64,000 nt of DNA. Origin: Apiospora phragmitis. Lineage: Eukaryota > Ascomycota > Sordariomycetes > Amphisphaeriales > Apiosporaceae. Position 1 is the stretch's first letter. Each line of letters starts with the position of its first letter. The notes under the pieces were generated by a model. That model worked only from the letters and a program-made list of their open reading frames with translations, did no database searches and was not told where the DNA came from. Where the stretch lies: positions 3,472,001 through 3,536,000 of the forward strand of contig JAQQWL010000002.1 in assembly GCA_038363925.1 (NCBI GenBank), in the 5' to 3' direction. Positions 56,195-64,000 of this stretch are shown in pieces. The translations under genes and the position numbers were made by a program.

Positions 56195-56465
56195 TTACAT
56201 GATGCATAAGAGTCCGCTCTTGGAAGCTTTATCAACACGCTCATGAAGGGCATCCACTGCCTCTCCGAGGCGCTTCTTCTTCTTCTTCTTCTTCTCATCC
56301 GCCTTCTCTTCTTGGTCCTTCTTCTCATTCTCCATCTTGCGGATGAGCCCATGACATACTCTCACCTTGCCGCCCTTTGAGGGGTCGGGTGTCGGGGGCC
56401 GCTCGTCAACTGGGCTTGGGGGAGGAGCGCTGGGGCTGCGGAAACCTTGGCCTTGAGGAAGACAT
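56195..56465 (-). CDS. Possible small Lys/Glu-rich protein (start and frame uncertain)
   Basis: The frame from 56335 down to the stop at 56195 encodes MENEKKDQEEKADEKKK, a lysine run, then a neat amphipathic helix RLGEAVDALHERVDKASKS and the end LLCIM. The same frame extends upstream through PPPSPVDERPPTPDPSKGG to about 56455. The best start context, an ATG at 56465 (MSSS), is one frame off, which a single-base error in an AA pair would repair. The lysine run is encoded by a CTT repeat on the plus strand (56275-56298), so part of it may be simple repeat. Roughly 89 residues if corrected. I do not recognise the family. Confidence 0.35.
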
Positions 56466-56989
56466 ATTGGCTTACGAAGATGTGTATGACTGTGTTAAGA
56501 TTGTTTGGGGAGGTTGCAGTTGATTGGTGTTGAGTTGGTTGTGGATGGGTGTGTTATTGATGGATGATTAGGAGCCTCTGTCACTTTTATATCTGAAAAT
56601 ATGGTTGCAACATGTCTGTTGTTGTATAATTCAGATGGTGATGTTCATAAGAACAATCCCGGTGTTTGTAAGACAACTTAATGACTGTAATCGCATTGTT
56701 TGCTACCTTCACCCTTGTTACTCAAGTCTGTTTTCTAGGCGGGTGGTTGACGACCATACTAGGACCAGTAGATAATTCGTAGGAAATAGACGTGTCGTAT
56801 CAATAGCATTTCGAGACACTCAGTCAACTGCACGATCGAATCATGAGTCACATCTGGAAGAATGCCAGCGGCATATTACGAGTCACCAGATTGGGCTCTG
56901 TCTGTCTGTCTTATCAAAGAACGAATGGGTATAACGATTGATCAACTATGCTACGCTCTCCCGTCTCAAAACCAATCCAATCCCCTCCG
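56466..56989. other. Intergenic, probable promoter of the small gene and 3' region of the next
   Basis: About 520 bp. Pyrimidine/purine-asymmetric sequence at 56490-56570 suits a leader for the minus-strand small gene. No gene seen. Confidence 0.5.
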
Positions 56990-58054
56990 CTAAGTAAACT
57001 TTTCCGACCCCCCTGTCGCCGCACCACCCGGCGCGCCGGTAGTGGGCGGTGATGCACCGCCTGCCGCCGCCGCCGCCGCCTTGGAAGCCGAGCGAGAATG
57101 GCCCCCAGACGCCGCGCCGGCCGCCGTGGCCGCCGCCGACTCGCTAAGGCCGTTCTGCGTGTCCCAGATGCGCAGGGCCGTCATGACGGCCATGAGGGAC
57201 CAGCGGGGGCCCATCTCGCCCGTGGCGCCGCTGCCGAGGAACTTGAACTTGACCACTTTGCTGGTGCTCCAGCCCGAGACCTCGGCGAAGACGGCAACGA
57301 GCTCCTTGCCGTCGCTTGACGCGCCCGCGTCGCGGGCCCGCCGCGTGCCGCCGACGCCGTCGGCCTCGCTGTGGATGCGCACGAGCTTCCAGCCGCTATT
57401 GAGGCGGTCGAGCTGCTTGACCTCGTTGCCGCGCGAGTGGCGCCACTCGAACCGCTCGCGGGTCCACTGGTTGGCTGCTTTGTCGTCCTCGTTGTCGTTA
57501 CCGGTGCCGTCGTCGCCGCCGCCGGCGGTGATGGCGCCCAGGGCTCCCTCGCTGGACCTCGAGGGAGAAGGCGTAGCCCGCGCCCGACATGGTCACGTGG
57601 GTCTCGAGGGGCTCCTCGACGGTGGGGCGGCCGAAGTTGGGCAGGGCGGGCAGGGTGATGAGCGAGGCCTTGCCCGTGAGCTTGTTGGCGAAAGTCTCCT
57701 GGCCGGGCTCCTTGTCGCCGAGGCGAGGGCGGGCGCCCCGGGTCGGGCCCGTTGTGGAGCACGAGGCTCGGGTTGCCAGAGATGCCCGAGTGGATGGTCA
57801 ACGTGTAGAGGGGCTCCGACTCGTGCTCGCCGAGGGTGTAGACGAGGGAGCGCCCGGACCGGGACTTTTGGTGGTACAGGTTAAAGGCAGCCGGGAACTG
57901 GCGGTAGGGCGTCGTGGCGGTAGGCTGCAGTTGCGGAGCGGCCGCGGAAATGGCAGATGAAGGACGCGGCAATGCCTTGCTGTCCTTGCCTTCGGTGTAG
58001 GGGGGGAGGGGCTTCCTCGCCCCCCGCAGACTCGGCTTCCTCTGGTCTTCCCAT
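56990..58054 (-). CDS. Uncharacterised conserved-looking GC-rich gene with three frame breaks
   Basis: I do not recognise the family. Start at the ATG at 58054 (MGRPEEAESAGGEEAPPP); about 353 residues after correction, no intron. In order: TPYRQFPAAFNLYHQK, SGRSLVYTLGEHESEPLYTL, then after a break DKEPGQETFANKLTGKASLI and PTVEEPLETHVTMSGAGYAF. After another break the frame continues TRERFEWRHSRGNEVKQL, GKELVAVFAEVSGWSTSKVV and EMGPRWSLMAVMTALRIWD, ending in an Ala/Gly-rich tail. The alternating pattern suggests a beta-rich fold. Breaks: the G7 run 58000-58006, the C4 run 57736-57739, and near 57550-57554; each is repaired by removing one base. Coding GC is very high, and long shadow frames exist on both strands. 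The continuity of plausible sequence across breaks argues for one gene. Confidence 0.65.
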
Positions 58055-58840
58055 GGCAAGCGGAGTGTAGAGTGCAAGAACTTTCGGGATGGAGTTTGTG
58101 ATTTGAAGAATAGGAAGAGAAACAACTGGTTACACTGAGACGTGTACAAACAAGCACGTGCTTCGAAGAGACAAAGCAAGGAAGTATGGCGCGCAAGTGG
58201 ACGGTAGTTGGTGGTTTATGCAGTCAGGCAGGTTTAGTCCCTGAAAAACCAAGCTAAGTAAAAGTAGGAGGAGCCCAACCTTGGCGCCCTGTAATTACTC
58301 GTAGCCCACTGTCTAATTCTAGATGCATCTCCAATCTGCAAAGACATGCGTAACCCACCAAGACCTGAACGGTTTACTGCTAGAGCTATCAAATCTTCGC
58401 GTTGAATCATTTCCAATGGAGGTATGCTTAGCAGGGTTCCCAGCTTTCAGAATCATCAGGCGTCATGTTATGCATTGACTTACCCAGCATTGCACTACAT
58501 ATACAATTACTCTCACGGTAGCGTTGGGCATTTATGGACAGAGCTGTGGAAAAGCGACTAGTACTGGCATGAGTTTTGGGCTTGGGCAGGAAAGCGATCG
58601 GAAGCATGACTTCATGCTTCATTTAACATAGAAAAGGAAAGGGGGGAGGAGAAAAGGGGAAAGGGAAAAGGGAAGGGGAAGGAGTGAGAGAAAGAGAATA
58701 AAAAAAGCGGTTGTCATGACACGAGTCACACAAGTGGGAGGCTTCAGGATCTTCACAATTATGGATGTCAGCATTGATTAAAACCGTCAAAATGAGAATA
58801 CAGTTCAGGGAGATGCACCTTTAGAGAGTCCCCGGTGAAG
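58055..58840. other. Intergenic between tandem minus-strand genes
   Basis: About 790 bp, with an A/G-rich tract at about 58630-58710. No gene seen. Confidence 0.55.
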
Positions 58841-60790
58841 CTATTGCAAGCGTACACCCGCCTCCTTCCGCTTCTTCGTCTGCTGAGCCGCTGCCGAGCT
58901 CATGCCCACGTTCTGACTGGAATCGAGGACGCTTTGGGATTCACGGCGCTTCTCATCTTCAATCTTCTTCAAGTACTTGTCCGTCTTGCCCTTACCGCTG
59001 CCCTTGCCGTGGAATTGATGACTCAGATGTTTGAATGCTTCCTTCTGGTCCAAGGAGCGGCCGTGGTCGTCAACGTATTTCAGCTGCACATTGGGCTTGT
59101 ATCCCTTGTTGAAGAGTTCGGCCATCTGTCTAGCCGTTTGCTGGTCGCGCATGTTGTTTTGTTGGCGAGCCCAGTCTTCCTTCTCACGTGCCGACATACG
59201 ATCAAGCCTGCCGCTCGTACGGTCACGCTCGCGCTGACTTCGTGCGTCGTGTTCGATATTCTGTTCCCGCCGCTTCTTTTCGGCCAGGAATTGTTGTTGG
59301 TGCCGGAGGTTGTCGTTCAACTCGGACGAATTGCTGTCCTTTATGAGGTTACGTTCCCTCAATAACTGTAAAGCAGCACCGATGCCACTGCCACTGCCGA
59401 TCGTCTTCTCTTCATCAACACCAGCAACGTGGGCCTCTGCGGGAGCAGACGTTTCCCTCTGGCGGGCCTCGACCTCGTCTCTATCTTCCATAGGCTTGTC
59501 TTCGTCAGACTCATCATCCATAGCCGTGGGAGCCTCTGGGTTGGATACCTTCGATTTTCGTTGTTTCCGGTCCTCGATGTCTTCTTTCTTCAAGCCAGAA
59601 ATAAATTCAGAGGTCTCGTCAATAACAAGACCACCCTGATTCTCGCTCTGTTCATCGTTGTCTGGCCCTGGTGTCTCGGACTCTTCCTTTAATTGCCGCG
59701 CAAGATCTTCTGGGCGAACACGCTTCCGTTTCTTCAGGGCCTCTCTCCTCTGCTTGGTCAAAGTAGCTTGGAGATCCTCGTCATCTGCCAGTGTTGTGTC
59801 TTCAACCTTCCGCTTTCTGCCAAAGGAAACAGCGCTAGAATCGATGTCCATCGACTGATCCTCTGCTGCGGGAGCTGTAGGAAAGATGTCGTCTTCGTCG
59901 AGAGGACGTTGCCTCGCAGCCTTCTTCTTCTTCTTCGGCTTTTTCACTTTGACTTCGGAAATGTCTAAGTAATCCGAAGAAGGTTGCTCGTCTTTGAAGA
60001 TGTCTAGGTTGATTTGTTGTAGCTTGCGATCCTGCGGCTGGCCCTCTGCCACTTGCGCTTGATAACTGGTACCCTGAGCGTCGAGGGTAAATCTCTTCGC
60101 CTTCTTGCCATTAATCTCCTCGTCGTAGTGTGCCAGGATGCTGGTTTCGCCCGCCTCATCAGCAGCGAGTGGATCATAAACCGCCTTCTTCTTCTTCAGA
60201 TCGAGTCGTTCAGAAAGCTTTTCGCGGTCTCGGAGGTCGATATTCTCTAATTCATCTCCTTCTTCATCATCTCCGATGACATTGGAGTCTTTCAGAGTCA
60301 GGATTTGCTCGTCGCCATCTTCGAAGGCTGAAATTTCGTGCGCGACACGAACACCGGCTAGATCCTTGGACTCGTATTTGACTTGTGCGGCAGCGGCGGC
60401 TTCGGCGGCGGCCATCTCCTCTTCGAGCTTGCGCGCCTTTTCTATTCGCTTTTGTCGCTTCTTCTGTGTCATCAGCCAGGACTTTGCGTCGACGCCTTCG
60501 CCCTCGTCGGCTTCGCCCAGCCCTTTGCCCTCGAGCTGCTCAGTCCGTTTTGCAGCATCGCGCGCCTTCTTGACGGCAGCGGCCTTGTCTTCGCGTCGTT
60601 TCTTAGCTGCTTCGGCATCCTGGATCTTCTTGAAGTTGTCGTAAGCGGCCGCCTCTCGAGTCTCCAGAGTGCTTGCCGGCTCCTCTTCCTGTTCTTTGAA
60701 CTGCGGACCAGCCGCGCCCGGAACTGGCAAGGGTGGTAAGCCCTGCTCCGCGCGAAGGCGGTTGAACTCGGCGATTTCTGCGGGATCCAT
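58841..60790 (-). CDS. SNU66: SNU66/SART1, U4/U6.U5 tri-snRNP protein
   Basis: SART-1 family splicing factor, a component of the tri-snRNP needed for spliceosome activation. 649 residues, no intron, from the ATG at 60790 (MDPAEIAEFNRLRAEQG). The frame extends 38 codons further upstream but that part looks like leader. Family features are the N-terminal EFNRLRAEQGLPPLP, SWLMTQKKRQKRIEKARKLE, ENIDLRDREKLSERLDLKKK and AVYDPLA, the DEDDIF-type acidic block, GIGAALQLLRERNLI and the conserved C-terminal RQMAELFNKGYKPNVQLKYV, then FKHLSHQFHGKGSGKGKTDK. Strongly charged throughout, with coiled-coil character. Frame intact over nearly 2 kb, in contrast to the neighbouring gene. Confidence 0.94.
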   Translation of the reverse strand: MDPAEIAEFNRLRAEQGLPPLPVPGAAGPQFKEQEEEPASTLETREAAAYDNFKKIQDAEAAKKRREDKAAAVKKARDAAKRTEQLEGKGLGEADEGEGVDAKSWLMTQKKRQKRIEKARKLEEEMAAAEAAAAAQVKYESKDLAGVRVAHEISAFEDGDEQILTLKDSNVIGDDEEGDELENIDLRDREKLSERLDLKKKKAVYDPLAADEAGETSILAHYDEEINGKKAKRFTLDAQGTSYQAQVAEGQPQDRKLQQINLDIFKDEQPSSDYLDISEVKVKKPKKKKKAARQRPLDEDDIFPTAPAAEDQSMDIDSSAVSFGRKRKVEDTTLADDEDLQATLTKQRREALKKRKRVRPEDLARQLKEESETPGPDNDEQSENQGGLVIDETSEFISGLKKEDIEDRKQRKSKVSNPEAPTAMDDESDEDKPMEDRDEVEARQRETSAPAEAHVAGVDEEKTIGSGSGIGAALQLLRERNLIKDSNSSELNDNLRHQQQFLAEKKRREQNIEHDARSQRERDRTSGRLDRMSAREKEDWARQQNNMRDQQTARQMAELFNKGYKPNVQLKYVDDHGRSLDQKEAFKHLSHQFHGKGSGKGKTDKYLKKIEDEKRRESQSVLDSSQNVGMSSAAAQQTKKRKEAGVRLQ

Positions 60791-62584
60791 CTCCGAATTG
60801 AAGTATCCTCGAAAAATCGGTAGGAAGGAAAGCGATGATAAGGCTTGCCTGATGATGGTGGTGGTGATGGTTAGTACTATTGCGCAAATCGGTATCGTCT
60901 CCAACCGCGGTTTGACACCAAAAGTTACTGCAGCACGCCTTTGAGTACCAATCGGTTTATAGTGGGACTGGTTAGGCTCCCTGCACAGTCTTCAATTCTT
61001 AGTCATCGGACCCACTTCTGGTCGTTTCCACTGGTTCAAATACTTCTTCTCCCGACTTTTGCCTACAGGAATTTTTCTTTCCTCTCTCATCACAAAACAA
61101 AATTCCGGATCTGTGTCTGACGGTCCTCTGGTCGTGTTCGCACGACTCAGGGTCGACTCTCAGGCAACTCGTATAACTGATGGAGCCATCAAGCATTTCC
61201 ATGATGTCAATTTCCTTACGACAGATCCCAGAAGAGTCGGCTCTCTCACGCAATGGTTCGTCCGCAAGGGCTTGAGCCGGAGCAGAGAGGTGCATCGAGG
61301 GCGCTATATTCCACCCCTTTACCGAAGGATCATTGATCCATGAGGCCGAAGGAAAACCATGGCATTGCCCACATTTCATCTAGTAGTACTCCCATAGAAG
61401 GTTCAGTATCATGCAATTTTTGTACAGAGGCAGTACGTACGCCTCATGTTGAGACGACATCAGGCTGTGAAAATTATGAAGGCAGGGATGTTTTCTCAAT
61501 GTTACCCTGCATATATCAGTCCATCAGCGGCCCACTGGACTTCTGCCCATTGTTCAGCACCACTTTGTGTGAGGTTGTGATTGAAGCAAACGTCGTTCAT
61601 GATACTCTGTGCTTATGTTGCAGGTGGTGTTCAATGGCCAGTATCTCAACTGTGTGTACGGAATAGGCCCGAGTCACGGCGGCTAGGCTGGGTTGTTGAT
61701 ATTTTCAATGCGTGTTCCATGGCCCCTTGCCTTCCACAGGAAGTCTAGAAGACACGATGTGATGCTGCTTGCGCAGGAGGTCACCCAAATCTCCCCGATG
61801 CACAGGGTCAGGAAAACCGTCGGCTGACATGCCATCAAGCATTTCTCTTCTGTAATGGGCTCGGAATGCAATGTTCAGTGTACCCTATTCCAGTATTTGT
61901 GTATGGAATATAATATCTAGGTAATGATCATCACGTTCTTGGATGTGGCATTGGCCTAGCTAGATGGTTTCGGAGAGAAATGTTTAAATGAAGTTCAAAT
62001 ATCAAGGTCATACATACCTATCCATCCCACGCTCACTTTAGTCATCCTATGGGTGGGCCGGCATGTGATTTCATTGGGGAATATTCCGTAGAAGCATGAG
62101 AATGGTGTATCACTATGGGCAAGAGCTAGCGGGCAAGTCGTAAGTTTCAAACTGGCACTCCCGCAAGTCCCGCCCTTGCCGGGTGGCCCCGTGCAATGGG
62201 GTGTCGGACTTGCTGTACGCTGCAAGTGAGAAATGAGGTGAGGTGTGGTGACCGACGCGTAGACTGACTGAGACGTTGAAAACCTTATGTTGAATGAGGC
62301 CTGGACTCCGGGATTGCGGTAAGCTTCTTCCTTAATTTCCTTCTACCCCTGATTCCATGCCTCTCGGTTTGTTTGCCTCTTGCCTAAGCGAGCTGTGTCT
62401 GCACGTTTGTCTGTTCTCCCTACCAGTGCATGGGGAGCTTGGGAGCTGCTCTGGAACCTGGTTGAGCTAGCAGGTGATTTGCAAACCTTCAATGTTGCAG
62501 TGTCGACCAAAGGTGAGTGAATCCGGACAACACATCGCCGGTTAGTGAGTTTAGTAGGTAGGGAGGCGCGGGTGTGGCCCGACT

Positions 62585-62690
62585 GTGGGGTTTGTTGAGG
62601 GTAGTGGTTGCCGCCCCCTTGGCACCCCCTGCCCCCTACGTGTTTTCCCCGCAACAACTCTCCACAACGGCAAGCGCTGGTAATCCGGGG
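62585..62690 (+). promoter_or_regulatory. Two CreA-type sequences upstream of the glucoamylase gene
   Basis: GTGGGG at 62585-62590 and CCGGGG at 62685-62690 both match the SYGGRG consensus of the carbon-catabolite repressor CreA/CRE1, 510-620 bp before the start codon. The consensus is short, so chance matches are common. Confidence 0.3.
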
Positions 62691-63120
62691 TCGACTTCTT
62701 CATTGGGACATGCCGTATGCAGGACACCTACAACACGTTCACTTCCGGCCCGACTCGCATTGCGCGTGACCTCCCAATATCTCACAGCTTGTACGACACT
62801 CCGACTACAACTCCGCCGCTATAGCTTCAGAGCCTGAGTGTGTACTAGCAGAAGGCCGCCAGGGGGAATAGCATCATCATCTGTCACGACACCATCAGCT
62901 TGCTTGATACAGTCGACCTCCCCCACTACGCCCAGAATCTTCGTCCAGCTACCTAATACGGTAAGAAGGGCGGCCTCAGCTCTGCTATTGCGAGGGCTGA
63001 GAGACGCTGGGCTAGCTTACGCAGAGTCGGCCCTTTCCTCTACACTGGAGGACAGCTCCAAGCAAGGCATAGCGTCAGGTTTGCCTTCTCACGACGCTTG
63101 CTTGATCGAGGGAGTTCGAG

Positions 63121-63128
63121 TATATAAA
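63121..63128 (+). promoter_or_regulatory. TATA box of the glucoamylase gene
   Basis: TATATAAA 75-82 bp upstream of the ATG at 63203, a good position for a TATA element of a highly expressed secreted enzyme. Confidence 0.6.
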
Positions 63129-63202
63129 CCACGATGGATCTGCCACAAGGAAGTTTTTTTGCTGTCTCAGCAAGCAGCAACAACTCCTTCTTCGAGCCGA
63201 TT

Positions 63203-64000
<798 letters not shown>

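Larger units (their letters stand above)
60791..63202. other. Intergenic between divergent genes (SNU66 leader and glucoamylase promoter)
   Basis: About 2.4 kb. I see no convincing gene. The 1 kb next to the glucoamylase holds a TATA box and two CreA-like sequences (listed separately). Confidence 0.55.

Noticed and set aside
57181..58179. 332-codon minus frame spanning the 57-kb gene
   Set aside because: It mixes the real frame in its middle part with shadow sequence at both ends, which is Arg/Pro/Ala-rich; the frame breaks explain it better.

Overview
The window is nuclear DNA of a filamentous ascomycete (Pezizomycotina, most likely Sordariomycetes). Three things point there: genes lie on both strands, most have one to three short introns of about 45-90 bp with GT...AG ends and CTAAC/TACTAAC-like branch sites, and the gene set is typical of moulds (fungal SEY1, TAG1, GET2, YPI1, a fungal-type DNA polymerase iota and a GH15 glucoamylase). 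I found no tRNA or rRNA gene, intact transposon, CRISPR array or obvious biosynthetic cluster. The window is mainly housekeeping genes separated by some unusually long intergenic stretches.

Layout. 0-10 kb: SEY1 (partial, minus), a PAQR/Izh-type receptor (plus), a short-chain dehydrogenase (minus), GET2 (plus) and a TMEM135-like membrane protein (minus). 10-13.4 kb: long promoter region with no convincing gene. 13.4-21 kb: bHLH transcription factor (plus), DNA polymerase iota (minus), a disordered fungal protein (plus). 22.7-36.7 kb: a 1223-residue SMP/C2 protein of the tricalbin/Mug190 type (plus), a divergent pair of mitochondrial-ribosome genes (MRP49/mL61 minus, GEP3/MTG3 plus), YPI1 (plus), and a DENN-domain Rab regulator with a C1 zinc finger (minus). 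36.7-43.3 kb: 6.6 kb without a convincing gene. 43.3-54.3 kb: TRAPPC13 and TAG1 (minus), ornithine carbamoyltransferase (plus), ILV6 (minus) and a KH-domain splicing-type protein with seven exons (plus). 55.4-64 kb: a small one-pass membrane protein, a possible tiny Lys-rich gene, an uncharacterised GC-rich gene, SNU66/SART1, and the 5' part of a secreted glucoamylase cut by the window end.

The strongest unexpected signal is a set of single-base frame breaks. Eight otherwise conserved genes (PAQR, GET2, polymerase iota, the disordered protein, DENN, TRAPPC13, ornithine carbamoyltransferase and the 57-kb gene) are each open and recognisable on both sides of one or more breaks. Nine of the eleven breaks could be explained by one base too few or too many in a short run of identical bases; the two exceptions are at 49095-49096 and near 57550-57554. 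The simplest inference is residual base errors in a draft assembly rather than pseudogenes, but the sequence alone cannot settle it. Functional links seen here: endomembrane genes are common (SEY1, GET2, SMP/C2, DENN, TRAPPC13, TAG1), and the two amino-acid biosynthetic genes each have Gcn4/CPC1-type TGACTCA sites upstream, suggesting cross-pathway control. I did not find a clearly new biological system; the orphan genes and the 6.6-kb empty block are the best places to look for one.
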